64,000 bases of DNA from NCBI GenBank assembly GCA_004794655.1, contig SMMW01000039.1:1-64000 (forward strand), read 5' to 3'. The notes beneath the pieces were generated by a model, which worked only from the letters and a program-made list of their open reading frames with translations, had not been told where the DNA came from and ran no database searches. This document shows, piece after piece, positions 48,901 through 59,820 of the stretch. How positions within the stretch are numbered: the stretch's first letter is position 1; the number at the start of each line of letters is the position of its first letter. The translations under genes and the position numbers were made by a program. The stretch is from Marisa cornuarietis. Its lineage: Eukaryota > Mollusca > Gastropoda > Architaenioglossa > Ampullariidae.

Positions 48901-51221
48901 TGCCACTTGCATGTGTTGTACATTAGGTCAATTCATGACTATCTGATGTCAGAGAAAATGCTCGCCTATATTGCAAGTCACATTGGAATTTCAGACTTAA
49001 TATTATGTGCAGTAAGTGGCATTTTTTATATTAAGAAATTAAGTGAAAAATACAAATAATCTTCACAAATTAGTTCTTTAAAGGCTAATTTCCCAGATTT
49101 CTTGATGTTCAAAAACAAAATAAGTTTCTTATTGTTCCTTTATTTGCTACCACCTTAGGAGCAATTTTTTTTCATTTTATAAAGAATCTCTGGTTGATGT
49201 ACATAAGCAAAAGGTCACATATACTATGAAAAATCAAGAGCTACTTATGAAAATTACCTCAATCTGGTGTTACTTTCAGGATTTCCCTCCTGAAGAGTCT
49301 ACCCTCAGTAAAACGTTTCTGGCTGTTGTTGGAGCACTAGAAACTGATCAGGTAAGATAAATGACAGTCTAACACCTAGTCTACTTGTCTTCTTTGCATG
49401 CTAGAGAAAGATGTATTTAAACGTGAAGAGCACTTGTTGATTAAGTGAGCATTAAGTTTTTTAAAATATGTATTTTTATTAGTTTTATTTTTCTAAAATA
49501 ATTTGAATATCATAGGTTCTGCTATTTCAAACATAAAAATATACAGATGTGAGTGTGCTTTTTGATAACAATGGCAATGGTGTTGGTGATGCTGTTAGTA
49601 GCTTCTGCAGTAGTTTGGTAATGGCAGTATATAGCAGTCATTTCTTACACTTTTTCAAATTTTCTAATGAACTTATCCCTTTTTTTGCTGATCTTTTCAA
49701 TCTTCGTGGGTGAGCACATTTTTTTCTGCTTCCAGGATTTAGCAAGAGCAGAAGCGTTTGTACGAGATTTGGTGCTGACGCAGCTGATAGGAGAAGATTT
49801 GACAGAAATCTGGAAGGTCACTGACCCCATGGGCTTACTTGCCGCTACTCTTCATGCACAAGGCCGAGGCCTGCCAGAAGTTAGGTCAGCCTTACTATGT
49901 GATGAAAATTTCTTGAGCATTTTTGGGGTCCACTTTACAAGCAAACATCAAGATAGATACTGTTTATTTTAATTCTCCCTTTTGTCTGTTTCTCCATTTT
50001 TTAATCACTAAAGAATTCTTTATTTGCTAACATGCTTAAACTTTTGCATTCTTTCATTGCTTTGTCAGAACCTATGTTCTGACATTAAAGTAAATACACA
50101 CACAGGTGACTTTTTCCTATCACAGTAATCTTATTCCTTTTTTATTATACACAATGTGTGCAGATTGCTGTGGCAGGCTGGTAAACGTACAGTCATGTCT
50201 GCTTCGCAAGTTGGGATATACAGTGACTGTCACCTTATTGGGCAGTGTAAGTTTTACCTTTGAGCTGCTGATTTCTGTTAGCCAGGTCTAATTATCATGA
50301 AGAGTTTTTTGCTATGTTCTTTTTCAAGTCTTGTACTAAGCTTTTATTAAGTCATTCTGAAAAGGCAAATCACTTAATAATAATAATAAATGAAGATTTT
50401 TATAGCGGATATTCACACTCCTAGAGAGCATGCTCTTAGCGCTTAAAAACAAGGAAGAGACATGGACTAAATGGATAGAACACAAGGGGCATAAAAATAA
50501 ACGACAGTACTGACGACAAACAGAAAACAAAGATGGAAAACACAAAAGACACCAAGTAACAGAACATAGAAAATATAGCGATTCTGCAGAGAAAGATGAT
50601 AGAAAATTAGCAAGATCAGAAGGGGGGAGGGTAAGAAGGACGAGCATTGTGTGGACTGTGTTAGGAGTAATGCTCAAGGAAGAGGTGCGTTTTCAGTGCA
50701 GATTTGAAGGATTCAATTGTAGGATGGTGGCGGATATGGAAAGGGAGAGAGTTCCATTGTTTTGCTGCACTTAGCTAGTTGTGCTACTGAACATGATGTT
50801 ACCAAAGTTTGCAACAGTTGTCAAAGAGACACATCTTGCACACTTACAGTTTATTTGAAAAATAAAATTTTCAAACTTTGTACAAAGTACTAGACATGCC
50901 ATGGAGTCAGAGAACTATTTTAGCTAATTTAACTTTGTGGCCTATGTCATCTACTTTCAGAAATCAGCTTTATTTTAATTAATACTACATGCCGTGTTTT
51001 CAGCTTTTGGGGAGACGCCAACAATAGCAGAAGAGATGGCAGCAAGTGATGCTCTCAGACGTTTGATGGGCATTACTAACGCTCGCCCTCCACTCCCGTT
51101 CCAATCTGCAGCAGAAAAGTTGCAGCTTGATTTCCATAAAATCAATGTCCGAGCAGAAGACGTCATTCGAGAGTATGAGAAAAGCCAGAATAATCAGCCA
51201 GTTAGGGCCCAACTAGACTAA
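45940..51221 (+). CDS. MRPL44: Mitochondrial large-subunit ribosomal protein mL44
   Basis: Ten exons: 45940-46027, 47319-47430, 47711-47797, 48135-48235, 48558-48633, 48927-49011, 49280-49351, 49736-49884, 50164-50246, 51004-51221. Phases all match; 1071 nt, 356 aa (human 332). The N-terminus (MAASLIRCAFGASTSN; FRRGKKRY) is basic and serine-rich, as expected of a mitochondrial presequence. Next come the RNase III-like fold (WNYDAELYAFGKRLGEEFSQ; LKTAFTH; SIHDYLMSEKM; KTFLAVVGALE; WKVTDPMGLL) and a double-stranded-RNA-binding-like C-terminus (VGIYSDCHLIGQ; EEMAASDALRRLMGI). mL44 is a structural component of the mitochondrial ribosome. Exon 5 must end at the GTAGGT donor at 48634, because using the nearby GTAACT would include a stop. 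AATAAA at 51314 is the likely poly(A) signal. Confidence 0.95.
46345..47030 (-). repeat. Dispersed SINE-like element, reverse orientation, in MRPL44 intron 1
   Basis: Starts ATGATAATTATAATGCGGTT and TATATAGCGCTTTTCCCCGT, with AATGCGCTTTACAAGAAACA next, the mirrored tail of the GCGC-box family. The body carries recognisable repeat wording (GAGGCAGAGCATTTCAAATA, CTGGGACCAG). The long minus-strand reading frame 46362-46907 falls wholly within it and has no recognisable domain. Confidence 0.55.
50375..50770 (-). repeat. 3' tail of L2-like LINE (copy 3, inverted) in MRPL44 intron 9
   Basis: Begins ATAATAATAATAAATGAAGA and TTCACACTCCTAGAGAGCAT, and ends in AGGATGGTGGCGGATATGGA and GAGTTCCATTGTTTTGCTGC. 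This is the reverse complement of 42450-42840. 5'-truncated, with no coding potential left. Confidence 0.88.
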
Positions 51222-51949
51222 TTCAGTTTGGACCAGAATTAACCATAAGATAATCAAGTAGTTTTTTTTTTAAGTGTGTTATAACAAACATGACTTTCAT
51301 TGTGTCACTCAAAAATAAAGTAGCCATGCCAAGTCTGATGCTTTGAAGACTTTTTTTTTTTAAGTTCTTAATAATTATTTCCTGCACAAGGTGGGATGAC
51401 AATGTTTTCTGCTAAATCTTTTGCTGGGGAACTTGAAGGACCGTTGTTAGATCAGGATATGCTAATATCATGGTAATTAGTAGTTGACATGATTGTCTAA
51501 CATTGCATTTATTGTTATCACAGAATAAATCATTCTCCATTGCCATTAGACTGTTTTGAATATTGTGTGGTTTTCTTCAGTATGACTGGTATTTATTACC
51601 CAACCTTGTGTTATAATTGTTTATTTATATTAAAAATGTGTCCTACAAAAAGGATACATGAGGAAATGATCTATCAGAATAGAAATTTATAGTTTCATTG
51701 TGATCGATAAGATGGAATGTTCACACATACACCAGATGTGACATGCGACTCTACAGTGTCCTTCAGGCGAGAGAGAAATACCAACAATAATCTGAATTTA
51801 AGAAATAAATATAATTATTCAATGAACAAAATGATTAACATAGTTGAAACACATACATTAAGGTACATTTAAAACCATAATTCCCCTTAAAGTCTACTGG
51901 TACAGCCACTTCAGTTGAAAGTCCTCATTAAAGCCTCAGCCATTTGGTT

Positions 51950-52240
51950 CCCACCACCAGTCAGTGCAACTTACCTTGTAGTGGTGTGGTGGCTTGTGTG
52001 CCTCGTCAATCCACAGAGCTATGTCGGCAGGAGCCTTGTGCTCCTGGCAGGTCCATCCAAGCCGAACAGGTCTGTCAAGGTAGAGGCCAGGTTAAAATGT
52101 TGCACCCTGGCCCTCCAGGTTGGGGGGTTTGCTTTGGGTTAACAACCCATTCATGTAAAACACAAGCTGTTACAGAAACCGCAACAGTATCACAACAGGG
52201 GCTTGGTCGGGGGGATTCAACTTAGAAAAAAAAAAAAAGT
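51950..52240 (+). repeat. GC-rich retroelement segment (copy B)
   Basis: Same block order as 20955-21170: TTACCTTGTAGTGGTGTGGT, GGCTTGTGTGCCTCG, GAGCTATGTCGGCAGGAGCC, GGCAGGTCCATCCAAGCCGA, GTAGAGGCCAGGTTAAAATG, CCTCCAGGTTGGGGGG, TTAACAACCCATTC. It retains a GAGCCTTGTGCTCCTGGCAG block missing from copy A. It lies downstream of MRPL44. Confidence 0.6.
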
Positions 52241-55200
52241 TCTGCATTTGGTCATTTTGCATAGACACCATGTTTCCAGTACTCCATATCAAATACTAAT
52301 TTACTAAATACATCTAAAACTATTTTTATTCAAAGACATCACCGTTGTCCTAATTTTTCTACAAACTTACAATGTCTTGTTTGTGAGAAATGCAGCATAA
52401 AATATTACATTAGTCTAGAGTCTGTGGGTGACGAGGTTCGTTGATTAGAGTAGACTTGTCTGGTCTTTCATGGTTAAAGCTAGTTTATTCTTTTATGTTT
52501 GTTACCCAAAATGTTCTTCGTTCATCTCTGTATGGACACCTATACTTAGACTCCTGAAGGACGATGTTGGAGAGTCGTGTTGGGTGAACCAGAGCAGCTT
52601 AGTTGTGAGTTTTAAAATTCTGACCACTGTGTTTAATCAATCAGTACTCAAGTTGTGTCTCTATATATGAGGAGACGAATTAATTGTCATTTTATACTAT
52701 TAAAATAGTTATTGTTATTTTAAGGAGTGATAAAGAGAAATTAAATTACATGTCTTGAAATAATTGAGCGAGGTTTGTTCGTTTAAGAGTGCATGCAAGA
52801 GAAAGAGACAGTAGTGATGAAAGCGATGTACAGGTGAGAGTGATTGAACAAATCTCCGATGTCTCTAATAGTTCTTCCCATTGTCAACATACATGAATAC
52901 TTAATCAATCACTCAAGTACTTACTTACTCGATAAGTCACTTATTTTCTCAGTGTTTTGATTGATGGGCACTGTGAGGGTACTGTACTCTTCCTCTCTCT
53001 TGAGTTTAGTAGTCCGTACGTTAGTCGTGGATGTTGTTGTACTCACTAGTATTGTATATTTATTGTATAGTTATTTGTGTTATTTCAGTGTCAAATACGG
53101 TAACACTCACAGTCTCAAGCACACGCGGAAAACGTATAACTAACCATTTCCATAAATAGATGGTGTGACAATCCTAATGATGGCAGGACGGGGGAATTAA
53201 ATCCTCTGCAGTACTTTGGATGTCTGCAGTTCAAGTGTAGGACTTTCCTCTCTTTCTCTTTCCTTCTCTCTCTCCAGGGCCATGATTGTAGTGTTTCTGT
53301 CGTGTTTTTATTGAACCCGAAGTCTTCTCAGCTTTCGTTCCCCCGTGACTTTCCTCCTTGTAAGCCACGTGGACATGTCCTGCTATTGTTTCTCAAGCTG
53401 TCTGCATGAAGACTGAGCTACTTGGCTTGAAATGGTTTGCTGTCCGTATGTTAATAGTGAATAGTGCATACGTGTGGCTATAGATGTGTCTACACTCTAC
53501 ACTCTCTCTCTCTCACACAGAGCTGAGGTAGCATATTTTCAATTAGAAAAAGTGTTCTCAGATATCCACCGGACATTCGTTTCTACCTAAAAATGCAATG
53601 ACTCACCTCTCCCACTATTGTTTGCCAAGCGATTCACTGGACAGCTTCATGCACCATCCCAGCCATTGATCAGTTCTTACTCCCTACAAGTGCCTGTGGC
53701 ACTCATTGTAGGTATTTTCATCGTGCAACTTAACAGAAACAGTTACTACTCACTGTTATACGCTTTAAAGTTTTCCTAGGGTTTATATATTCCTCCACAA
53801 CTGATATTACACTTATGTTTTAGAAAATTATATTTGAGAGAAAATCAAAAAAGGATATAGAACTGTCTTTTAACCCTTCTGTTTTGAGTGCTTATTCTTT
53901 CCTTATAAGTTGAAACGAATGTCAAATGGAAATGTGAGACAACGGGCTTGTTAGTAAAAACGTTGCACAAAGGATGTTACCTCAGTACACTACTCAGTTA
54001 CACAGTACACTACACTTACACCTTCTCCCCCCCCTCTCTCTCTCTCTCTCACACACAGAGCTGTAGCGAATAGGGTGTAGAGTGGGGGGGGGGTGAACAG
54101 TATTATTTATAGACAAGTGGTAGTTCAACACACAGGGTTGTCACTGAGACGCAGGAATTTGGAGGAAATTCAAGTCTTCGTATTTTTCGTTCTTTCCTGT
54201 GCGGAGCTCACCCTCTGTCCAGGGTCCAGTTGCACGACACATTTCTAATTTTAAACACTTCTAGGCATTACATCTATTTAGATAATCAGTTTAGAAAGCA
54301 CACCACAATTTCAGAATTTTTAAAACTAAAACTGCTTTAAGCAAGATAAAGTTCTTTAAGTCTGACTGTCCGTCCTGTCAGTACAATATTTTGTATGTTC
54401 TTGTGCAATGCATCAAAATGGCAAAGAAGAGAGTTTGCTTCTTTAAAACAGTTTTAAGGTTTACAAACGTGTTGTGTAACTGGCCCCAGGTAAACAGGGG
54501 GGTTTTCTAGTCGCTGCCGCATAGAGATCCGGGGAAGTTAGAAGTTTTCGTAAAACTTGTATTTCTCGTGCGGTGTGGGGTGAGCTGAGCTGTTGTCCAG
54601 ATGGACACAGGTGGGTATTTAATCCCGACCGCAAGCGGCCAGGGGATTGCTGTTGTCACTGCTACTGCTGGTTCTTCAGTGTCGCACCTTTGCTACTGAA
54701 AAGATGAGGCTACTGTTGGTGTCGCCGGACGGGTTGTTACGAAGAGAGCTGAAGACTCTACGCCATTCTGCTGCTGTGAGCGGAGAACAAGCGCCAAGCT
54801 GACGGAAGGTTGCCAGAACCAGTCAGGACAACCGGAGCTGGCGAGAAAGGCGGTACGAGTCACATCATCGTTCCAGACTGTCCAGCTACTGTGCTCTACC
54901 AACACCAGTGTCAACAACGATAACCCACCGACTGAGGGGAGGGCCGTCGCGGTATTCCCGGGGCAGCGAGGCAAAGATAGCCACGTCCATCGTGCACCGC
55001 ACGTTACATCCGAGGGACCTCTGGCGCAGGGCAAACATGTGAGCTATCGGGGACGCCGGACTTCCAACAGACACAGCGAACAGAAGGTAAGACTTTCTTT
55101 GACATATTTTTCAGTTAGAGGGAGATTCCGTCACCTCGTTGACTTTTCTCCACCTTCTAGCGGGGGTAGACGTAAAACTGTTGATTGAGAGGCTTCAGTA

Positions 55201-55560
55201 ATGACAGTAGATTTGTCTGTGCGGACTGTTATGTTGAGGACTTGTAGGTATGCAGGTTAGAGACTGCTGAGGACTTGCTTGCGTGCAGTCTGGAATCTTT
55301 TTTACAGACGTCTGTGTGTGAACTGTACCTAATGACGACAAGCCTGTGAGCAGTCTCATCTTTGTTGCAAATCACGGACCTTAGTTTTTAATTCTTTGAC
55401 ATTTTATTGCAAGTATGCAAAAGACTGAATGCTCATAATTATATTCCTTCCCGCCATTTCATTGTTTCTGGCATAAACTTAGTTAGTACATACGTAGATA
55501 CAGTACTCATGAAGTAACTATACATTGATGATAAGATGTTGTTTTTTAGTATGTAAGAAT
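52241..55560. other. Intergenic region without a supported gene
   Basis: AT-rich sequence with short CT/CA microsatellites (53500-53520, 54027-54058). The stretch 54600-55085 is GC-richer and ends in AACAGAAG|GTAAGAC, a good splice donor, so it could be a non-coding first exon of some transcript. No start codon there opens a frame longer than about 30 codons, and the minus-strand frame over it has no family features. Confidence 0.5.
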
Positions 55561-55903
55561 GACCTGGTCCTGTGTTTTTTTCTTTCACAGGCTCGTCACA
55601 AAGACGGCAGCACGTGACTGCTACACTGCACCCGCTACACACACACTTGTGCTGACACGGGTAAAGAGTGACATCACATTTCGGGTGGCCACACAACCCA
55701 CATCCCAGATAGCATTTGAACGTTTTATAATCGTTTACAAATGGTTCTCGAGAAATGTTCAAATAATATTCGCAGGAAATGTCTTTGAAACGCTTATCAT
55801 GCCCATCAAAGTAATGTGTTATTAATGTTTGCGTTCCAACTTTTTGTCGACCTTTTACAGCCTTTTTTTCAAACATTTCATAGTTGTTCTGAATTTTAAA
55901 CAC
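55439..55903 (-). CDS. Orphan reading frame with a RING finger (C3HC4-like); exon or pseudogene
   Basis: On the minus strand the stretch around 55702-55580 reads CGLCGHPKC, TLYPCQHKCVCSGC and VTCCRLCDEPVKEK. The ligands follow C-x2-C-x11-C-x-H-x3-C-x2-C-x6-C-x2-C, the spacing of IAP/Mind-bomb-type RING domains of E3 ubiquitin ligases. All eight ligands are present. The N-terminal 70 residues come from sequence that looks like transposon (55703-55903), and the C-terminal tail shows nothing, so the whole frame is unlikely to be a genuine protein. No flanking exons of a ligase were found; a degenerate gene fragment is the more likely reading. Confidence 0.4.
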   Translation of the reverse strand: MFKIQNNYEMFEKKAVKGRQKVGTQTLITHYFDGHDKRFKDISCEYYLNISREPFVNDYKTFKCYLGCGLCGHPKCDVTLYPCQHKCVCSGCSVAVTCCRLCDEPVKEKNTGPGHSYILKNNILSSMYSYFMSTVSTYVLTKFMPETMKWREGI

Positions 55904-57483
55904 TTATCCAACCATTTAACAAATTTTCTCACCCAGAAAGAGGTTAAACTTAATTTTGTTATGTGACATTTTAATATGCTGCTCACTGAAACGAGGTGGT
56001 TTTACGCCGAGCCAGCAACTAACGCTGCATCACGGCAAGGTAGCCAGCCCTGTTAGATGTCAAGTGCTGAGAAAAAAAAACTGCGTGCCCCCTAATGTCC
56101 AAATTAGTGCTCTGAACGTTCACCTCAGACTCAAGACCGAATAATTGGAAGCGCGACCATGAGTTACATACGGCGACGTGTATCCACGGTGGTCAGAGTC
56201 ACGAGGGTCAAAGACTGGGCTGGTTGTCTGTACTGAAGCTGCTGACACATCCCGCGAGTTCTCTACCGCATCTATCCCCATCGCCACATCCTGTCAGTGT
56301 CACATACTGAGTTCCGAGACGACATCTGAAGCCCGAGCCGCTCACTGTAGTGGTGATAAGTGAATGCTTTGATCCACTACATCACGGGGACCTCAAGACC
56401 AAATAGCGACACGCCAGCTAATAATACTGTACGACAGTAGCATCTAGCATTCGGGTTCGGCAACATAGCATGGCGATTAAGTGACTTTTAGTTTAAAATG
56501 GCGCCATCTCTTTAAGGACTCACTTGATATTCTGACTGTAGTTGTTGTTATCTTCAACGTTTTACCGTATTTCTACGAAGGTTCACTAAGAAAACGATGA
56601 TAAAAATTTTGTTTTTGAAACAATACTTCTCCGAGTTTAAGCAAGGGAAACTACCCGACGTGGCGTCAATACGAAGTGCATGGTGTGTAACCGTGTTTCG
56701 AGATCGATTTTACAACAGTTTCAAATCTCACACATAGTGATGTGACATATATAATAAACTTCTAAAATATTATTTGTGAGAACTGTAAATAACTGAATTT
56801 TTAAGTTTTAATCCATTGCTTATGGCGGAAATGCCTTCGATTCAACAATTGGACTGTAGATTTTGAATATTTATAACTATTAACCTATAATAAAGACAAC
56901 CATATGTGATGCACCGTTTTAAAGAGCAGTGTTTAAACATTCGGATAGTTTAACTCTTCAGAAATATAGCTTTTTTCTTGTGTACTATAAGGAAATTAAA
57001 GATCGCAACTGCATTCGACTCATAACGTGAAGAAGTCAGCAGTCGGGAATTAATAACAAATTATTTACACATTATATACAAACTTAATAGTACCAAACAA
57101 ACATATATTTTATTAGAACACACATTAGAGTTTGAATATTACTTACTATTTTCTTGTCATTTTCGATTGTTGGAGTACAAATCCATGTAGAATTGAGAAA
57201 CCGGTAAACAAAATGGCGGCCTCTCAGCTCTAAACCACGCGACGGCCGGAAGTTTTAGTACACATTTACAGAACATCTATTTAATATTTTTGTTTAAATG
57301 TTATTGTTCCTACCAATTTAAAATGTTTGCACAATGTTTCAGTTTTTACATGTTTTTACATGTTTATTCCCTAAATGTTCCTAACATGTTTCTAAAATGT
57401 TTCATCTAAAACTTTAACATTATTACAGCCATGTTAGCGCTTTTCAAACGTTTATAAAATGCTTCAATGCTATCTGGGATGGC
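55700..57483. mobile_element. Putative DNA element with imperfect terminal inverted repeats (about 1.78 kb)
   Basis: CATCCCAGATAGCATT at 55701 followed by GAACGTTTTATAATCGTTT matches the reverse complement of CAAACGTTTATAAAATGCTT plus CAATGCTATCTGGGATG at 57445-57481. Inside both ends, AATGTTT/AAACATT motifs recur (for example 57320-57420). No transposase frame was seen. 56000-56400 includes a separate SINE-like stretch (GAGCCGCTCACTGTAGTGGT). The CCCAGATAGCA end is a motif I recall from dispersed mollusc repeats. Confidence 0.5.
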
Positions 57484-57587
57484 AGCCCCACTCGCTTCAA
57501 AGTTTCCTCCTGCAGGTTATCTTCTCCTCCAAAGTCTTCGGACCCTCGTCTCGTCTTCAGTTTTACAGCAGACTTGCTGTTACACAG

Positions 57588-57845
57588 GCACACACACACA
57601 CACACACAGACACACACAGAGACACACACACACAGAGACACACACACACACACAGACACAGAGAGAGACAGACACAGAGAGAGAGAGAGACACACAGACA
57701 CAGAGAGAGACACACACAGAGACACACACAGAGACACAGACACACACACAGACACACACACACACACAGACACACACACACACACAGACACACACACACA
57801 CAGACACACACACACACAGACACACACACACACAGACACAGAAAA
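57588..57845. repeat. CACACAGA-type complex microsatellite
   Basis: Alternating (CA)n and GAGA/CAGA blocks over about 260 bp. The many reading frames on both strands (His/Thr-rich or Val/Cys-rich) are translations of this repeat. It abuts the inverted LINE tail at 57842, probably as an expanded tract next to the retroelement. Confidence 0.96.
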
Positions 57846-58005
57846 CAAAGATTAAAAACACAAAAAGACACCAAGTAACAGAAACATAGAAAATATAGCG
57901 ATTCTGCAGAGAAAGATGGGTAGACAAGTAGCAAGAGCAGAAGGGGGAGGATAAGAAGGACGAGCATTGTGTGGACTGTGTTAGGAGTAATGCTCAAGGA
58001 AGATA
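57842..58005 (-). repeat. 3' region of L2-like LINE (copy 4, inverted)
   Basis: Matches 50505-50680 closely: GAAAACAAAGATTAAAAACA, CACCAAGTAACAGAAACATA, GCGATTCTGCAGAGAAAGAT, GGACGAGCATTGTGTGGACT, GGAGTAATGCTCAAGGAAGA. The terminal ATT tail has been lost or replaced by the microsatellite. Confidence 0.85.
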
Positions 58006-58337
58006 CGTCCGCTGCAAGCCTATTGGCTAACGGACATTTTTAATAATGATAAGCAAAAATTTAAAAAAAAATCAAACTACAAGTTCACAACAAAATGCTG
58101 AGAAAAATCTAAAAGAAAAATCACGTCTATTTGCCATTGTAAGATACGAGCGCTGCTTGCGTATTGACTAGTGTCCATCTTTATTTAGTAAAATGGTGGC
58201 GAAACTTATTCGCATGGCTCTGCTTAAAATAGGCAGCTGAGATTGCGTATCTAATTATAACTCTATTGTTCGAACGACATAATTATGACTCTTTTGGTAA
58301 TATTTGACGTGAATAGCTACTTGTTTCAGCGCCTTTG

Positions 58338-58480
58338 AGCTTGGGACGAATTGACTTTTCTGTCTTGGGACGAATTGGACCATGCGTGGGACGAATTGGA
58401 CCTACGTGGGACGAATTGACTTTCGGTGTGGGGCGAATTGGTAGGGACGAATTGGTCCTGGGGCGAATCGACCGGCCCCT
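58338..58480 (+). repeat. GGGACGAATTG repeat cluster upstream of the isomerase gene
   Basis: Seven to eight copies of GGGACGAATTG or GGGGCGAATTG/GGGGCGAATCG, spaced about 15 to 25 bp apart. The last ends 80 bp before the first ATG. Spacing is irregular, unlike the long arrays elsewhere in the window. It could be a small minisatellite or a clustered protein-binding site. It is not present in front of the duplicated first exon at 60937. Confidence 0.7.
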
Positions 58481-58557
58481 GTACGTACTACCTCGAGTAT
58501 ACGGTACATGTGAACGTGAAGGGTACTCATGTCCAGTGCGAGTTCAAAGTTCAAACA

Positions 58558-59820
58558 ATGGCGAACATAAAGGGTTTGTCACTTACTTTTTCCGAGCTGG
58601 GAATAGCCATGATTCGAATGAAGCGGGGCCAGAACAGAATAAATATTGAATTCATTAAAGCTTTTGATGAATGTCTGGACAGGATCGAACAGTAAGTAAT
58701 AACGTCGCATCCGCGCGCGCGAGAGAGTGTACGTTACGTGTGCGTGTGTGTGTGTGTGTGTAAGAGAAAGAGAAAGAACCCATTTTTATGTTTTAGAAAG
58801 TCTGACTGCCGAGGTTTGCTGACAACAGGTGAAGGCAAGTTCTACTCGAATGGCCTTGACCTGGACTGGCTTTCCAAACAAAACACAGAGGGAAGGGCCA
58901 ACTTCACTCTAGCATTTAACAGTTTATTTACTCGTCTGCTGACCTTTCCAATTCCTACAATTGCTGCTATCAATGGTGAGCTGTCAAAATATATTATTTC
59001 TAAGATTAAATTTGTGATTCAGTTTTTTTTGCAGACTCCAATTTAACCTGGTCAACAGGTCTCGAGATGCTCAGTATGCAGATGCTGACAAGCAAGAAAA
59101 CCACAACACACTTAAAAACACCACATCCCATAATAATTTAAATACATTCTTGCAGATGTGTGTTTTCATAATATTTAAAACTGAAAAATATAGACTGCAC
59201 ATATACATGCATATCCAATATGCTTTGGTCTAAAGTTGTGCACATCTTCTGTTCTTTTCTAAGGTCATGCATATGCTGGTGGAGCACTCCTTGCCTTTGC
59301 TCATGACTTCAGAGTGATGAACTCAGAAAAAGGATGGTTCTGCATGAATGAAGTTCACATCAATCTTCGCTTAAATCCTTTCTTTCTGACTTTGCTCAGG
59401 TGAGAATAGGGCTAAAGTCAAAATTGTTTTGATTACTTGCTGCAGCCTGTATTCTAAGCTGCTTATGATAAATATAAAAACTCCATGTAAAATCACCACT
59501 TCATTATAATTAATCTACGAATCCCAGATAACATTATTAATACTTTTATTTTGCTGGTGTTCTTGATCCACAGGGCTAAAGTCAGCACAAAAATTGTAGA
59601 ACATCGGTTACTGGTGTTCGGTCACAACTTTACAGCTAAGGAAGCTGTAGAATCAGGGTTAGTAGACAGAACTGCCTCTGCTGCATTGCTTGAATCTGAA
59701 AGCTTGAGGTACCTAGAGAGCTGGATTGGGAAGAATGGCTTTCAACGGGACAGTCTTCATGCTATGAAGCAAGATGTGTATACAGAAGTTGTGAAGCTGG
59801 TCAATATGCCTAAACTTTAA
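58558..59820 (+). CDS. Enoyl-CoA delta-isomerase-like protein (crotonase family), probably peroxisomal
   Basis: Four exons: 58558-58691, 58797-58975, 59264-59399, 59574-59820 (TAA). They join in phases 2, 1 and 2 to give 231 aa. Crotonase-fold motifs: GEGKFYSNGLDLDWL, FPIPTIAAINGHAYAGGALL (first oxyanion-hole region), AHDFRVM, GWFCMNEVHINL, and GHNFTAKEAVESGLVD in the C-terminal half. Of the families I know, plant/fungal-type 3,2-trans-enoyl-CoA isomerase (ECI1) is the closest in length and motif order. It would move double bonds of unsaturated fatty acyl-CoAs during beta-oxidation. The protein ends NMPKL, a PTS1-like tripeptide, pointing to peroxisomes. No mitochondrial presequence is apparent. 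The ATG chosen opens MANIKGLSL; the frame is open upstream but without an ATG. AATAAA at 59895 and 60060. Confidence 0.88.

Noticed and set aside
54693..55034. 113-codon minus-strand frame in a GC-richer block
   Set aside because: No family features; GC-rich sequence keeps frames open by chance. The block might still be a non-coding first exon on the plus strand because of the donor at its end.
57444..57997. Long Cys/Val- or His/Thr-rich frames
   Set aside because: Direct translations of the CACAGA/CA microsatellite in all frames.
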